Shown: positions 37,623 through 49,199, numbered from the stretch's first letter. The stretch: DNA of 64,000 nucleotides from Zooshikella ganghwensis DSM 15267 (GCF_000428585.1 NZ_AUAF01000009.1:1-64000); one strand, 5' to 3'. Translations and numbers: made by a program. The notes: a model not told the origin generated them from the sequence alone.

Positions 37623-39254
37623 ATGCCTCACGCATATCGCTATGATGTACTTGTCATTGGTAGTGGCGCTGCAGGGTTAACCTTAGCGTTAAATCTTGCT
37701 GACCACGTTAAAGTTGCTGTACTGAGTAAAGCCGAGCTTGTTGCAGGCTCAACTTATTGGGCACAAGGTGGTGTTGCAGGTGTTATTGACAAAAGTGATA
37801 CTATCGAAGCGCATGTCAGCGACACCCTGACCGCTGGGGCAGGACTGTGTAGCGAAGATGCTGTTCGGTTCACTATCGAACACAGCAAAGCAAGTATTGA
37901 TTGGTTGATAAGCCAGGGTGTTCCTTTTACTAAAGCGCAAATGGCGGATGGCCACGAAGACTATCATCTAACCAAAGAAGGTGGCCATAGTCATCGTCGA
38001 GTGATCCATGCTGCCGATGCAACAGGCCAGGCAATTTCTCAAACACTTATTGAACGAGCCTTAGCCCACCCTAATATAGAAACATTATCAAACCGCCTAG
38101 CCGTTGACTTAATCACATCTGAGAAACTCGGCATACATCCAAACCGCTGTGTAGGTGCTTATGTCCTTAACCTGAAAACTGATGAAGTTGAAGTATTTCA
38201 TGCCAATCATGTCGTGCTTGCTAGCGGTGGGGCTAGTAAAGTCTATCTGTATACGAGTAATGTCGATGGTGCAACAGGCGACGGTATAGCAATGGCCTGG
38301 CGGGCAGGGTGTCGAGTAGCCAATATGGAATTTAACCAATTTCACCCAACATGCCTGTTTCACCCACAAGCAAAGTCATTCCTGGTTACTGAAGCAATTA
38401 GAGGAGAGGGTGGATTACTCAAGCTTCCTGATGGCAGTCGCTTTATGGCTAAGTTTGATAAGCGGGAAGAGTTAGCACCAAGGGATATCGTCGCCAGAGC
38501 AATCGACCATGAAATGAAGCGACTAGGTATTGACTGTGTTTATTTAGATATCAGCCACAAGTCTAAAGAGTTCATCTTAAGTCACTTCCCCAATGTTTAT
38601 CAGCGCTGCCTGAGTTACGGTATTGATATTACTCAAGCCCCCATACCTGTTGTACCTGCTGCACACTATACCTGTGGTGGGATTATGGTAGACACTGCAG
38701 GGCGTACAGATATTAGAAACCTCTATGCCATTGGTGAGTGTAGCTTTACTGGCCTGCATGGTGCTAACCGATTAGCCAGTAATTCATTATTAGAGTGCGT
38801 GGTTTATGCGCTGGCTAGTGCTGAAGATATCAAGAAGCGTTTATCTGTACCTCTCACCCCCGTAGATATTCCTGACTGGGATGAAAGCCAAGTTACTGAC
38901 TCTGATGAAAATGTCATTATTGCGCACAACTGGGATGAGCTGCGGCGCTTTATGTGGGACTATGTTGGAATTGTAAGAACGACTAAACGGCTGATGCGAG
39001 CCAGACACCGCATCAATTTGCTGCATCAAGAAATTTACGAGTTTTACAGTAACTATAAAATCAGCAATGACTTAATCGAACTACGCAACTTAACAGTGGT
39101 TGCAGACCTCATTATTTCGTCCGCGATGGCCCGAAAAGAAAGTCGGGGGCTTCACTATACGCTGGACTATCCAGACTCACTCAGCAAAATTGAAGATACC
39201 ATTCTCTACCCAACCAACTACCATCCTTATGCGGACCGTGAACCCTCTAGCTAA
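37623..39254 (+). CDS. nadB: L-aspartate oxidase NadB
   Basis: Flavoenzyme that oxidises L-aspartate to iminoaspartate, the first step of NAD synthesis in bacteria; NadA uses the product. 543 residues (E. coli 540). FAD-binding motif [28 protein letters not shown] at residues 9-36, [13 protein letters not shown], the substrate/active site block [19 protein letters not shown]-type [11 protein letters not shown], and [30 protein letters not shown] at 37623 follows AAGGA. It is divergent from rpoE and its stop overlaps the convergent ygfX stop by four bases. Confidence 0.96.
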   Translation: MPHAYRYDVLVIGSGAAGLTLALNLADHVKVAVLSKAELVAGSTYWAQGGVAGVIDKSDTIEAHVSDTLTAGAGLCSEDAVRFTIEHSKASIDWLISQGVPFTKAQMADGHEDYHLTKEGGHSHRRVIHAADATGQAISQTLIERALAHPNIETLSNRLAVDLITSEKLGIHPNRCVGAYVLNLKTDEVEVFHANHVVLASGGASKVYLYTSNVDGATGDGIAMAWRAGCRVANMEFNQFHPTCLFHPQAKSFLVTEAIRGEGGLLKLPDGSRFMAKFDKREELAPRDIVARAIDHEMKRLGIDCVYLDISHKSKEFILSHFPNVYQRCLSYGIDITQAPIPVVPAAHYTCGGIMVDTAGRTDIRNLYAIGECSFTGLHGANRLASNSLLECVVYALASAEDIKKRLSVPLTPVDIPDWDESQVTDSDENVIIAHNWDELRRFMWDYVGIVRTTKRLMRARHRINLLHQEIYEFYSNYKISNDLIELRNLTVVADLIISSAMARKESRGLHYTLDYPDSLSKIEDTILYPTNYHPYADREPSS

Positions 39255-39715
39255 GGAAAAGTCGAGGCCTTTTCTTCAGACGATGACCAGCGCAGCACAA
39301 CACGGAGAGTGCGTAGCTGCTCTTGGTTAATAGCATCAGCCATAATAACAACAGGTAAAGGGCGAGCTTTACCACTAACGTTAAAATTCAGTACAACCAG
39401 CTTTGCCATTACCAACGTATCGAAGTGAAGTGCTGCCTCTAATAATGTGCAATCCCTAAGCAGCAGCAACCAGCCCGAGGGTGTCTGCTGAATCTGCACC
39501 ACACTTTTAGCTGCTGTTCGCCATACATGAAACCTTAGTAACCACAAGCAAGACCCAGCCATCATTATTAACAGCGTTAAATCCAGCCACCATAGCCATG
39601 GTGAAATAGTTAAGCCTAGTGCAGCTAAACTATGACTAAAAATCATCCAAGCAGCCAGGCAGCGGGATGGCTTTAGAGAAATAAAAAGGAGACCATTAGC
39701 TTGATGCAGGGACAT
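39251..39715 (-). CDS. ygfX: YgfX (CptA) family membrane protein
   Basis: Small membrane protein of 154 residues of the YgfX type encoded with sdhE. E. coli YgfX was proposed as a toxin acting on FtsZ and MreB, with SdhE (YgfY) as antitoxin, though SdhE now has a clear other role. Here two hydrophobic helices near residues 20-60 ([40 protein letters not shown]) are followed by a soluble C-terminal domain ([18 protein letters not shown]). Its start lies inside sdhE (20-base overlap). It converges on nadB. Identity rests on the sdhE linkage and topology. Confidence 0.8.
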   Translation of the reverse strand: MSLHQANGLLFISLKPSRCLAAWMIFSHSLAALGLTISPWLWWLDLTLLIMMAGSCLWLLRFHVWRTAAKSVVQIQQTPSGWLLLLRDCTLLEAALHFDTLVMAKLVVLNFNVSGKARPLPVVIMADAINQEQLRTLRVVLRWSSSEEKASTFP

Positions 39716-39953
39716 GGTTCAAAATCATCTCAACAATAATCGCCAGCTCCGGATCATCAGGCTGCTCTTTTTGCATAAACCAGCGAAAAAGGTCTGGATC
39801 CTCACAGTCAATCAGCTTCTTGTAACGAGCCTGGTTTTCCTCACTTAATAATGGAAAAGCTTCTTTAACAAAAGGCACTAAGAGTACATCTAATTCCAGC
39901 ATACCGCGTCGGCTTCGCCAAAAAAGCCGATTATGTTCAGCCACTGATAACAT
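39696..39953 (-). CDS. sdhE: FAD assembly factor SdhE
   Basis: Small cytosolic protein that helps covalently attach FAD to succinate dehydrogenase SdhA (and fumarate reductase). 85 residues (E. coli YgfY 88). It has the conserved RGMLELD motif near residues 16-22 (the RGxxE core needed for flavinylation), then a helical body ELDVLLVPFVKEAFPLL, LIDCEDPDLFRWFM. First gene of the sdhE-ygfX pair, overlapping ygfX by 20 bases, and divergent from ygfZ. Confidence 0.92.
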   Translation of the reverse strand: MLSVAEHNRLFWRSRRGMLELDVLLVPFVKEAFPLLSEENQARYKKLIDCEDPDLFRWFMQKEQPDDPELAIIVEMILNHVPASS

Positions 39954-40111
39954 CTTGATCCCTTACTCAAACATCACTTTCTACAGGTCTGCCCACAAGT
40001 CGAAGTATAGTGGGGCAATCATCTTGCACAAAATTGCTAAGCTGCTGTATTGTCGGTTACTTATTTCTATTCTTGCAAGTCAATTTGGTTAATTGGAATC
40101 TGGAAAAACAC

Positions 40112-41137
40112 ATGAGTACATCATGGTCTGAATTTTTAGAAGCTCAAGGGGCACAGTTTAATGATGATCAGGTTTTAGCTTTTCCACAACCGCCCCTTTC
40201 CTCGCAACCTACCCTCGTTGATTTAACGCCAATGGGTATTATTCATATCTCTGGAGAAGGCAGTGACAAGCTACTACAAGGTCAACTCACTTGCGACATA
40301 AATCAAGTAAGTGAATCACAAGCACAATTTGGAGCATACTGTACTCCCAAAGGCCGAATGATTGGTAACTTCTGGATATGGCGAGTTGATAATGACTTTC
40401 TGCTTTTTTTAAGTCGTAACGTCATTGAGCATTTTATTCAAACCCTTAGCAAATACGCTGTTTTTTATAAATGCAGTATCAGCAACCACAGTCAAAAGTG
40501 GGTTCAACTGGCGATCCTGGGTAATGAGGCAAATACAACGCTTAGCCAGACAGGACTGCCAACCGCAAATGATACATTACAAGTAACTACTCAAAATCAA
40601 CTTCAAATAATCAGCCTACCAGGGCAGCAAGGCTATCTGATCAATTGCCCAATAGATCAAGCTGAGAATTACTGGCTCACCTTCAGTAAACACTGCTCAC
40701 CTGCTGGCTATGGTTACTGGCAGCATTATTTAGTAGATCAAGGGATAGCTTGGATTAATCAGCAATTTCAAGAGAAATACATTCCTCAACAGTTCAATAT
40801 GCAATTTATTGAGGGCATTAGCTTTAAAAAAGGCTGCTATACAGGACAGGAAATTGTTGCTCGCACCCAATACTTAGGCAAATTAAAAAGCCGCTTATAT
40901 CACTTAAAGCTTCCAGATAATGCCACAGCTCTTCCTGGACAGCCATTATACTCACCTGCACATAACAGCTCAGTGGGTGAAATTATCAGTTTAAACCACC
41001 CTACCCACTCAACTGAAGCACTTGCTGTTCTCATGACGAAAGCAGTCAATAACGACAACGTATACCTTGATCAAGATTTATCAAAAAAAGTTCAGCTACT
41101 TAGCTTACCCTATACTATAACTAATGAAGGTTCTTGA
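40112..41137 (+). CDS. ygfZ: tRNA-modifying/Fe-S cluster repair protein YgfZ
   Basis: Folate-binding protein of the GcvT-like family (COG0354) that helps maintain certain iron-sulfur enzymes such as MiaB. ATG chosen at 40112 (MSTSWSEFLEAQGAQFNDDQ). The frame extends 34 codons upstream from GTG 40010, but that part is a hydrophobic, unlikely leader. 341 residues (E. coli 326). The family signature KGCYTGQEIVARTQYLGKLKSRLY (with the conserved Cys in KGCYTGQE) lies near residue 245. The N-terminal part has ISGEGSDKLLQGQLTCDINQV. Divergent from sdhE. Confidence 0.9.
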   Translation: MSTSWSEFLEAQGAQFNDDQVLAFPQPPLSSQPTLVDLTPMGIIHISGEGSDKLLQGQLTCDINQVSESQAQFGAYCTPKGRMIGNFWIWRVDNDFLLFLSRNVIEHFIQTLSKYAVFYKCSISNHSQKWVQLAILGNEANTTLSQTGLPTANDTLQVTTQNQLQIISLPGQQGYLINCPIDQAENYWLTFSKHCSPAGYGYWQHYLVDQGIAWINQQFQEKYIPQQFNMQFIEGISFKKGCYTGQEIVARTQYLGKLKSRLYHLKLPDNATALPGQPLYSPAHNSSVGEIISLNHPTHSTEALAVLMTKAVNNDNVYLDQDLSKKVQLLSLPYTITNEGS

Positions 41138-41250
41138 GCTTAAAACCATTAATGACCGACAACTTTTGCGGGTGAGCCACCCGCCCGTTGTTACCCATAA
41201 ATCAATCAAGAACAAGATTTCGTTGTTAAAAATAAGTTAAAGGAAGCAAC

Positions 41251-42084
41251 ATGGCTAATCTTGCTGAGCAGATTTTAAACGAGCTTACTGAGGCCATCGA
41301 AAATGAAGAGCTATTCATGCCTACGTTACCAGAGGTTGCTCTAAGAATTCGCGAAACAGCAGAGGACCCAGATGTAGATGTGCCCACACTGGCTAAAGTA
41401 GTCGGTAATGATGCCGCTATTTCGGCAAGGATAATTAAGGTTGTTAACTCACCCTTAATGCGCGCATCCAGAGAAATTGACAATATTAATATGGCTGTAA
41501 ACCGGCTGGGTATTACCTATACCGCCAACTTAGCGACAGGGCTGGCCATGGAGCAAATGTTTCAGGCGACGTCAGATGTCGTAGATAAAATTCTTCGCAG
41601 TGTTTGGCAGCACAGCACCGAAGTTGCAGGCATCAGTCACGTCTTATGTCGACACTTTACTCGGCTAATGCCTGACCAGGCGACACTCGCAGGTTTATTG
41701 CATCAGATAGGCGTGCTCCCTATTCTGACCTATGTAGAAGAAAGAGGCTCAATACCCGACAGTATCAGCCTAAGCAGAGTTATTGAAGAAATTCATCCCA
41801 GGCTTGGTACACGCATTTTAAGAGCATGGGACTTCCCTGAAAATATTGCTGTCGTTCCCTCACAATACACTAATTTTAGCCGTGACTCTGATAAAGTTGA
41901 TTATGTCGATATTGTCATGGTTGCCAATCTGCAAACCTTAGCAGGCTCAGGCCACCCATACACCAAATTGGACTGGACTCAAATAAAAGCCTTTGAAAAA
42001 CTGGGTATAAATCCTGAAGATGAAGAAGGTGAAAGTGAAGACTTGACTGCCGAAATGGATGCCGCCATGTCGCTACTGCAATAA
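41251..42084 (+). CDS. HDOD domain signalling protein
   Basis: 277 residues made up essentially of one HDOD domain. The pattern is FMPTLPEVALRIRETAEDPDVDVPTLAKVVGNDAAISARIIKVVNSPLM, then MAVNRLGITYTANLATGLAMEQMF, WQHSTEVAGISHVLCRHF, TLAGLLHQIGVLPIL and PRLGTRILRAWDFPENI. HDOD proteins lack the metal ligands of HD hydrolases and usually relay signals (for example in motility, biofilm or c-di-GMP circuits). The C-terminal 25 residues are acidic. No fused output domain is present, so its partner is unknown. ATG at 41251 has AAAGGA 6 bases upstream. It follows ygfZ by 113 bases in the same direction, with a 7-bp GC-rich hairpin between. Confidence 0.85.
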   Translation: MANLAEQILNELTEAIENEELFMPTLPEVALRIRETAEDPDVDVPTLAKVVGNDAAISARIIKVVNSPLMRASREIDNINMAVNRLGITYTANLATGLAMEQMFQATSDVVDKILRSVWQHSTEVAGISHVLCRHFTRLMPDQATLAGLLHQIGVLPILTYVEERGSIPDSISLSRVIEEIHPRLGTRILRAWDFPENIAVVPSQYTNFSRDSDKVDYVDIVMVANLQTLAGSGHPYTKLDWTQIKAFEKLGINPEDEEGESEDLTAEMDAAMSLLQ

Positions 42085-42142
42085 TCAATCTGCATACGAA
42101 GCAAACATGGCAAAAGGCAACAAATGTTTTATAACGTAAGAT

Positions 42143-45100
42143 TTATTGGCTGACCTCCTCTAACATCGTCAGCTTTTCGCCCAGCCAGTCGGCCGCCTCA
42201 TCAAAATCAAAATTATCAATAAATCCTTCCAGCTGACTTAGTTCATTAGGCGCCAGCACTGTTGCAAAATCATGCTGATTGCGCTGGAACATAGCCATTA
42301 CCTCGATATCACCCGATGCCAGTTGCAACTGAAGCTCCTTGAGGCAATGTAGAATTTCGTTAAACGGTAATAATGATGTTACTGTTTTCTCATCCTGAGG
42401 GGATTCCGGCTCCGGTAAAGCAGGCAAATCCAATAATCCCGGCTTTAACCTTTTTACACTTTCCAAAAAATTATCCCACAATGTCTCTGTCAAATTATCA
42501 GGCGTTTCACGTAATGCTTTTTCCAGTTCATGGGCAGTTCGTTGTAATTGAATGGCGCCAATATTACCTGCCACACCTTTTAATGTATGTACCTGATATA
42601 AAATTGTTTCCCAATCATCATTCGCATAAGCATGTTGAACAGTGCTTTCTGCATCATTCAACTGCCGAACAAAATCATGTAATAACTTAAGGTATAGCCG
42701 ACGGTTGTTAACTAACCGGGACAAACCAATTTTAATATCAATGCCAGGCAGGGACTCAGGCAATATGACTTGATCAGCCTCTTGGTAAACCTCACCTTTG
42801 CCACTGCTGTGATGACTACCAAGCCAGTAACTCACCACTTGGGCCAATGCATCAGGGTCCAATGGTTTTGGCAAGTGATCATCCATCCCCGCAGCAATAC
42901 AGCGCTCTTTATCCCCAGCCATGGCATGGGCTGTCATCGCGACAATAGGCAACTGCTGATACTCTGGATCATTGCGTAAGTAAGTTGTAGCCTGATAACC
43001 ATCCATCTCTGGCATTTGAATATCCATAAATACCAAATCAAAGGTTTTTTGCTTAACCGCATTGATGGCTTCTAATCCATTTCCAGCAATCGTCACCGTC
43101 AACCCCATACCTTCTAACAGCTCTTTAGCCACTTGCTGATTGATATCATTATCTTCCACTAATAACACATTGCCTGAGCGCTGCAATGTCGCATTCTCTG
43201 GGGTTAAACTTCGCTGACGAGGATGGGTTTGCAGTTTTCCTTTACCAAAGGTTCGTAAAATAGTTTCTAATAATACCGAAGGGCTAACCGGCTTGATCAA
43301 AAAGGCATCAACTGTTTCCTGTGCCTGGCGCATTACCTCCTCACGACCATAAGCTGTCACCATAATAATGACAGGCGTATGCACAAGCTGTTGCATTTGT
43401 TTAATATGATACGAAGCATCAATGCCATCAGTATCAGGCATCCGCCAATCCATTAACACCAGTTCAAAGCAGTCACCTGCTTGACTATTAGCTTCAGCAA
43501 GACGTTCATAGGCTTCCTCTGCACAAGACACAACTTCAGCACGCATCGAAATTGATTGGAGCAAATCAGTCAACACCGTTTGTGAGGCTTTATTGTCATC
43601 AACCACCAAAACCCGCATGTCTTTTAATTCATCACTCATTAGCGCCAATTTATTATTAAACTGCTGCTGACCGAGGCGAACCGTAAAATAAAACTCACTG
43701 CCTTTTCCTAGCTCACTTTTAACCCAAATAGAACCTTGCATCATGCTGACAAGTTTTTTACAAATGGCCAGTCCTAGTCCAGTCCCTCCAAACTTGCGAG
43801 TGGTTGAGCTATCTACTTGGGAAAAAGAGTCAAATAAATGCGCCAGATGATCACTACTGATACCTATCCCAGTATCTTTAACTAAAAACTCAAGCTGAAC
43901 ATGATCCTGCTCCCAGTCCACCAACTTAACATATACTGAAACTGAGCCTTTATTAGTAAATTTGATGGCATTATGAGTTAGGTTAATCAGAATTTGTCCT
44001 AAGCGTAATGGATCACCCTCCAAGTGTCGTGGAACGTTATCGGCAATGTGATAATGAACTTCAATATTTTTTTCTTCTGCTTTCACCAGCATGATATTAC
44101 TTAAGTTCTCAAACACTTCATCTAAATCAAAGCTGATGGATTCCATTTCCATTCTTCCTGCTTCAATTTTTGAAAAGTCGAGAATATCATTAATTATTCC
44201 GAGTAATGCATGAGAAGCGGACTTAATTTTACTAATATAATCAAACTGCTTTTCAGATAAATCCGTCTGTAATGCCAAGTGACTCATACCAATAATTGCA
44301 TTCATGGGTGTTCGAATTTCATGGCTCATATTGGCTAGAAAATCACTTTTCGCGCGATTAGCTTGATCAGCAATTTCTTTTGCTTTATGCAAGTCTTCTT
44401 CCGCCTGTTTGCGATCCGTAATATTACGCCCAGACATAAACACATAGCCTTCCCCTTCGTACTCCATTAAGTTAGCGGTCACTTCAACAGGATACTCAGA
44501 GTTATCTTTACGCTTGCGTAATGTCTCAAAGGTAATCGCCTTTTCACGCTTTAATAATTTCCATAACCGATTCCAGGATTTTTGATCCACATTAGGGTCA
44601 ATTTCCGCTAACGGTTTATTGATAAGTTCTGATAATGAATAATCTAATGAACGACATAATTCACTGTTGGCATAGCTTAAATGCCCCTGCTGGTTAACCC
44701 ACTGAATTTCATCCGCAGAGTTATCCAGTGAAAAGTGAGCCAGTGATAACTCTCGCTGTCGACTTAACTCCTCACTGATGTCAACATGAGTACCTACTGC
44801 ACGTAATGGTTTGCCCTCTTCATCCCTAAAGACCACCTTACCTTTGGTTCTGACATAACACACACTGCCATCTTTACGAAAACAGCGATAAACGCGCTCA
44901 AATGACTCATTGCAAGTAGCCAGCATATTACGCAGGAAATCAATCATATCCCCTTTATCATCTGGATGAATGAGTGCCTCCCATGCAGCTGGTGTGCCTG
45001 CAATCTCACCGGGCTCATAACCAAGCATTCGCGCATAACGAGGACTTAAATAGATAGTTTCTTCAGGAATATTCCAATCCCACAAACCATCTGTCGCAGC

Positions 45101-47974
45101 ATCCATAGCCAATTGATAACGCTCTTCACTCACCCGTAATGCTTCTTCAGCATCTTTTTTGGCGCGACCAATAGCAATCAATTCCCCAACCCGCCGTAAT
45201 AGCGCAACCTCATCATGATTCCAGTGTTTATTTGTCATCACTGTCGCTTGCGCGAAACAGCCAACAACTCGCCCAGATAAAAGCATTGGTACATGAATAA
45301 CAGACCTGAGCTTTAACTCACTCAACAGCGACTTCATATCATGATCTTCAGCGCCTAACGTCCGTACACTGCTTTGCAAAGTACTTCCTTGTTTAGCCCG
45401 GTCAGCCAATAAAGGATACTTATCCACTAAGTAACTACGCTGAGAGGCTATAAATGCAGGCAGATCAGAGGCATACCATTCATGGGTCATCAATGCCTGC
45501 TGACCTCTAATAATTAATACATAGCCCCGATCAGCCCCCATAAACTCACCCACGACACGTAAGGTGTAGTTCACTGCCTCATCTAAATCACGATCCATAA
45601 ACTGGCGGGTAATATTGCTTAACAAACGGTCCATCTGCGCACGCATACGCAATGCTTTTTCTGCTTTTTGTCGTTCCGCAATTTCTCGTGATAACCGCCA
45701 GTTCCAATAAATAATTAATAAAATGATGGCCAGTGTTATAACAACACCAATAATAAACTCTTTGTTTGGACGCCAAGGTTGTGTTTGAATAGAAATCCAG
45801 TGGCGTTTAATTTCGTCTTTTTCCCGAGGTGTTACGCCACTCAATACTTTATTTAAAATGGTATTAAATTTATCCCAGTGCTTATGGGTCGCCATACGGA
45901 AACGGTAGTTATAACCTGCCTCCGCAGCAATTCGTAAGTTGGTGATTTTGGTACGCTCAATTTCGTGACTCGCAGTCGCCATGTTTACAATCATGGCATC
46001 CAGAGGCCCTAAAGAGACCTGTTTAAAGCCATCAGCAAAATCTTTGACATTGACAAAATCAATATCTGGATACTGTTTTTTTATAAAATCTGTAACTGCA
46101 AACTCAGGTAAAGTAGCAACTTTTTTACCCGCGAGATCTTTAATGCTGTTAATACTGTCATCAGTATTGCGAGCAATAATAACCGTTTGTACTTCCCAGT
46201 ACGGCTGCGTAAATGCAAAGCGTTTCGCCCGCTCTTCATTCCAGGCAATAACAGGCAGTAAGTCCACTTCTCGGTTACGTAACTTAGCAACCGCATCACT
46301 CCAGCTTGTTGAAGGGATATAGTTAAATGTTATGCCCAAACGTTTTTCGAGTATTTTGATATAGTCAGCTGCAACGCCTTGATAGTCACCGTTTTCATCA
46401 ACCGTCTCAAAAGGAGGATATCCAGGGTCTCCCGTAAATGTAATCACCGGATGATTGTGCAGCCACTCTTTTTCTTCCTCAGATAACTCAAGGGGAGATA
46501 CCTCATCAGAAAAAAAACGTAATTTGGGATCAACTAACCAACGTGCTTCCAGTTCAACGCGCTCTTGATGGTTAATTAAACTTAAACCATTATTAATTAA
46601 TTTCAGTAAGTCTTTTCGACCTGTGAGCACCCCCGCATAAAACTTTTCTTTATATAAATTTTTTCCCCATTGCTTAACCTCGCCTAATAACCCCAGTCGA
46701 TTCAGTAAAATATTGACTGAAATAGGCTCTGCAATAAAAGCACGTATTTCACCATCGAGCAGTGCCCGGATTAACTCTTCATTATTGTCATATTCTGTTA
46801 AATAGGCTTCTCTGATATTTTCCAGAACATACAAATACTGCGATGTTCCCTTTACCACCCCAATGCGAGACCCCGTCAGATCATCAAAGCTTTGCACTGG
46901 AATAGAGTCCGTTGCATAAAACAATGCAGAACTCATTTCATAAAAAGGTTGCGAAAAGTCCATCCATTCTTTTCGCATAGGTGTTTCTGATACACCTGAA
47001 TGAATATCAGCTTCACCATCTTTAATGGCTTCCAATGTATCGTGCCACTCACTGGCCCTAAAACGCACTTGCTTCTTTGTCTTTTCAGACCAAAGCCGCC
47101 AAAAATCAACAAAAAAACCTGCAGGACGTCCTTTTGAATTAATAAACGATAAGGGTGGAAAGTCTGAGTCAATAGCGATAATCAATGCATCACTTGAATA
47201 TGCACGGGTCTGCTCCAACCACTTTCCTTCCAGCACTTTACGATCAACCAAACTGATTTTTTGCATTCCATTACGAATAACTTCATCCAGCCCTGATTGA
47301 ACTTCATTAACTGCAGCATACAACGTACGCTGAAATAAAGGTTGCTCAGACTGATAATTAAATTCCTGAAGAGCACCCCGTGCCGCCATTAAGTATCGAA
47401 GTAAAGGGCCCTCTCCCACAAATACTCGAATATCCCCACGTGTGGCCGCATCCAGTAATTGTCGATAGCTGTTATAAGTGACCACCGAAGCATTCGGTAC
47501 ATTCTCTTCAATATATTGCTCAGCTTCTTCCCCGCGAATTACACCTATTTTAAACCCAGCAAGATCTTCTAATTTTTTTATATCCAGTAAGCTTTTATGG
47601 TAAAAGAAGTAAACGCCACTTTTTGCCAATGGTGTGCTGTATTTCAGTCTCTTATACTCATCTCGTCGATACACCCCAGCCAATACATCCGCATGACCAC
47701 GATTTACCATGGTTACTGCTACTTGCTCAGGCGCACCTAAAAACTTAACCTTAATGCCTGTCTGGTTGCTCCATTCACGCCAAATATCAATTAAATAACC
47801 CGCAGCTTTACCTTCATCATCACTAAATTGAAAGGGTTCTTGCCCTGTAGCGTAGGCAACAATCACTTGCTCAACAGGGGGCAATGACGCTGTTGAAGTA
47901 TCAGATTCTTCAGAGCAAGCGTATGAGTTCCACAAGAGGATAAAACCAAACCAAATTGCAAATAGGCGCTTCAT
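42143..47974 (-). CDS. BvgS-like hybrid histidine kinase with three periplasmic binding domains
   Basis: Membrane sensor kinase of 1943 residues. Order from the sequence: signal segment 1-20; three SBP_bac_3-like domains at about 38-255, 263-483 and 510-728, each with the family 'PPF...G...G...D...W' pattern; one TM near 740-758; GAF about 780-940; PAS about 950-1066 and 1078-1188; HisKA with H1218 in [11 protein letters not shown]; HATPase ([21 protein letters not shown]); REC with D1509 in [14 protein letters not shown] with D1651 in [11 protein letters not shown]; Hpt with H1796 in [13 protein letters not shown]. BvgS and EvgS have two binding domains, so three is an expansion. The signal could be amino acids or similar small solutes, which is inference. 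No dedicated response regulator gene is adjacent. It lies 222 bases downstream of mmsB in the same direction. Confidence 0.9.
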   Translation of the reverse strand: MKRLFAIWFGFILLWNSYACSEESDTSTASLPPVEQVIVAYATGQEPFQFSDDEGKAAGYLIDIWREWSNQTGIKVKFLGAPEQVAVTMVNRGHADVLAGVYRRDEYKRLKYSTPLAKSGVYFFYHKSLLDIKKLEDLAGFKIGVIRGEEAEQYIEENVPNASVVTYNSYRQLLDAATRGDIRVFVGEGPLLRYLMAARGALQEFNYQSEQPLFQRTLYAAVNEVQSGLDEVIRNGMQKISLVDRKVLEGKWLEQTRAYSSDALIIAIDSDFPPLSFINSKGRPAGFFVDFWRLWSEKTKKQVRFRASEWHDTLEAIKDGEADIHSGVSETPMRKEWMDFSQPFYEMSSALFYATDSIPVQSFDDLTGSRIGVVKGTSQYLYVLENIREAYLTEYDNNEELIRALLDGEIRAFIAEPISVNILLNRLGLLGEVKQWGKNLYKEKFYAGVLTGRKDLLKLINNGLSLINHQERVELEARWLVDPKLRFFSDEVSPLELSEEEKEWLHNHPVITFTGDPGYPPFETVDENGDYQGVAADYIKILEKRLGITFNYIPSTSWSDAVAKLRNREVDLLPVIAWNEERAKRFAFTQPYWEVQTVIIARNTDDSINSIKDLAGKKVATLPEFAVTDFIKKQYPDIDFVNVKDFADGFKQVSLGPLDAMIVNMATASHEIERTKITNLRIAAEAGYNYRFRMATHKHWDKFNTILNKVLSGVTPREKDEIKRHWISIQTQPWRPNKEFIIGVVITLAIILLIIYWNWRLSREIAERQKAEKALRMRAQMDRLLSNITRQFMDRDLDEAVNYTLRVVGEFMGADRGYVLIIRGQQALMTHEWYASDLPAFIASQRSYLVDKYPLLADRAKQGSTLQSSVRTLGAEDHDMKSLLSELKLRSVIHVPMLLSGRVVGCFAQATVMTNKHWNHDEVALLRRVGELIAIGRAKKDAEEALRVSEERYQLAMDAATDGLWDWNIPEETIYLSPRYARMLGYEPGEIAGTPAAWEALIHPDDKGDMIDFLRNMLATCNESFERVYRCFRKDGSVCYVRTKGKVVFRDEEGKPLRAVGTHVDISEELSRQRELSLAHFSLDNSADEIQWVNQQGHLSYANSELCRSLDYSLSELINKPLAEIDPNVDQKSWNRLWKLLKREKAITFETLRKRKDNSEYPVEVTANLMEYEGEGYVFMSGRNITDRKQAEEDLHKAKEIADQANRAKSDFLANMSHEIRTPMNAIIGMSHLALQTDLSEKQFDYISKIKSASHALLGIINDILDFSKIEAGRMEMESISFDLDEVFENLSNIMLVKAEEKNIEVHYHIADNVPRHLEGDPLRLGQILINLTHNAIKFTNKGSVSVYVKLVDWEQDHVQLEFLVKDTGIGISSDHLAHLFDSFSQVDSSTTRKFGGTGLGLAICKKLVSMMQGSIWVKSELGKGSEFYFTVRLGQQQFNNKLALMSDELKDMRVLVVDDNKASQTVLTDLLQSISMRAEVVSCAEEAYERLAEANSQAGDCFELVLMDWRMPDTDGIDASYHIKQMQQLVHTPVIIMVTAYGREEVMRQAQETVDAFLIKPVSPSVLLETILRTFGKGKLQTHPRQRSLTPENATLQRSGNVLLVEDNDINQQVAKELLEGMGLTVTIAGNGLEAINAVKQKTFDLVFMDIQMPEMDGYQATTYLRNDPEYQQLPIVAMTAHAMAGDKERCIAAGMDDHLPKPLDPDALAQVVSYWLGSHHSSGKGEVYQEADQVILPESLPGIDIKIGLSRLVNNRRLYLKLLHDFVRQLNDAESTVQHAYANDDWETILYQVHTLKGVAGNIGAIQLQRTAHELEKALRETPDNLTETLWDNFLESVKRLKPGLLDLPALPEPESPQDEKTVTSLLPFNEILHCLKELQLQLASGDIEVMAMFQRNQHDFATVLAPNELSQLEGFIDNFDFDEAADWLGEKLTMLEEVSQ

Positions 47975-48085
47975 GGCGTAACCGTTAGACAGCGAGTCTT
48001 TTTATAATTGAATTTTATGGCAATAGCACAAGGTATTTTACCCCAAGAAGATGGGTATATACGCCATTATACTGACAGAACAGGC

Positions 48086-48117
48086 TAAGCCAATGTTAAA
48101 GTACTAACATTGGCTTA
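48086..48117. other. Strong 13-bp hairpin between mmsB and the hybrid kinase
   Basis: TAAGCCAATGTTA (48086-48098) and TAACATTGGCTTA (48105-48117) are perfect complements around a 6-base loop. No U-run follows on the minus strand, so it is not a textbook terminator. It may end the mmsA-mmsB transcript by another route, protect its 3' end, or be an operator ahead of the kinase gene. Confidence 0.55.
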
Positions 48118-48196
48118 ATGTTGGGGTGAAAAAGTTAACCTAGGGTGCTCCAAAGATATTTTCGTTTAGAGTACCCGTATTCTGCGCTCAACCAAA

Positions 48197-49087
48197 CTAC
48201 TCATCAATATGTCGTTGGTAAAGCTGCATGATGCTTGAAAAGTCACGTGCATGACTGCCTTGCGCAGAATGAATACTGTATAGATTCCGAGCCAATGCTC
48301 CCATGGGCGTGCGGCTTGTTTGGGAAAGTGCCATTTGCTCAGCCAGGCCAAGATCTTTCAGCATTAGCTCAACTCGAAATCCACCCTGATAATCATGGCT
48401 AGCGGGCGCTTCTGGCATTACTCCAGGATAGGGGTTATAACGTTGTAACACCCAGTTACCACCCGAGCTGTTATTCATAATATCAGCCAAGACCTGTGGA
48501 TCTAGTCCCTGCTCAACACCAAGCTGCAATGCCTCAGCTGTTCCTGCCATAGTAATCGCCAGCAACATGTTGTTGCATATTTTGGCGACCTGACCTGCGC
48601 CATTGGCACCTGCATGAAAAATATTTTTACCCATAACCTGTAATATAGGCTTAGCCATGGACACAGCATCAGCTTCTCCACCCACGATAAAAGTGAGTGT
48701 GCCGGCTTGGGCACCCGCTGTTCCCCCTGAAACAGGTGCGTCCAGCATTCTTATACCTCTTTTTTTTGCTTCAGACGCAACTAGTCGTGCACTATCCGGA
48801 TCAATCGTACTGGAATCAATCACTAAAGTTGAAGTATTAATACTATCCAGTAAATTACTCTCTAAATACAACTGCTTTACGTGCTCCCCTGCAGGCAGCA
48901 TACTAATAACCACATCAGCATTTTCTACTGCCATATGCGCGGTATGTGCAGCCTCCGCTCCTTCTTTTACCAGTAAATCAACTGCATTTGGAATTAAATC
49001 ATAGACACGAAGTCGGTGGCCTGCATTTATAAGGTTTTTGGCCATTGGGCAACCCATTTGCCCCAGCCCAATAAAACCAATGTCCAT
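48197..49087 (-). CDS. mmsB: 3-hydroxyisobutyrate dehydrogenase
   Basis: Oxidises 3-hydroxyisobutyrate to methylmalonate semialdehyde with NAD in valine breakdown. 296 residues (P. aeruginosa MmsB about 298). The NAD fold begins MDIGFIGLGQMGCPMAKNLINAGHRLRVYD, with the substrate motif DAPVSGGTAGAQAGTLTFIVGG and the catalytic-Lys block GAGQVAKICNNMLLAITMAGTAEAL. Last gene of the mmsA operon. ATG at 49087. Confidence 0.93.
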   Translation of the reverse strand: MDIGFIGLGQMGCPMAKNLINAGHRLRVYDLIPNAVDLLVKEGAEAAHTAHMAVENADVVISMLPAGEHVKQLYLESNLLDSINTSTLVIDSSTIDPDSARLVASEAKKRGIRMLDAPVSGGTAGAQAGTLTFIVGGEADAVSMAKPILQVMGKNIFHAGANGAGQVAKICNNMLLAITMAGTAEALQLGVEQGLDPQVLADIMNNSSGGNWVLQRYNPYPGVMPEAPASHDYQGGFRVELMLKDLGLAEQMALSQTSRTPMGALARNLYSIHSAQGSHARDFSSIMQLYQRHIDE

Positions 49088-49199
49088 TTTTTATTTTCCT
49101 CTTATTTTTATTTATGAGTCGCTTTTTTAATTTTTATAGCGGTAATTTAAAGTCTGTTGTCATTTAGTCAATTAATTGCCAATTATTCCAGGCTATACC

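Noticed and set aside
40010-40111. 34-residue hydrophobic N-terminal extension of YgfZ
   Set aside because: The protein is cytosolic in the family and the conserved start is at 40112; the extension is probably untranslated.
41168-41184. GC-rich 7-bp hairpin between ygfZ and the HDOD gene as a terminator
   Set aside because: No U-run on either strand in the right position, so a terminator cannot be claimed.
42373-47376. Many frames of 60-113 codons on both strands inside the large kinase gene
   Set aside because: They are shadows of one continuous, domain-complete frame.
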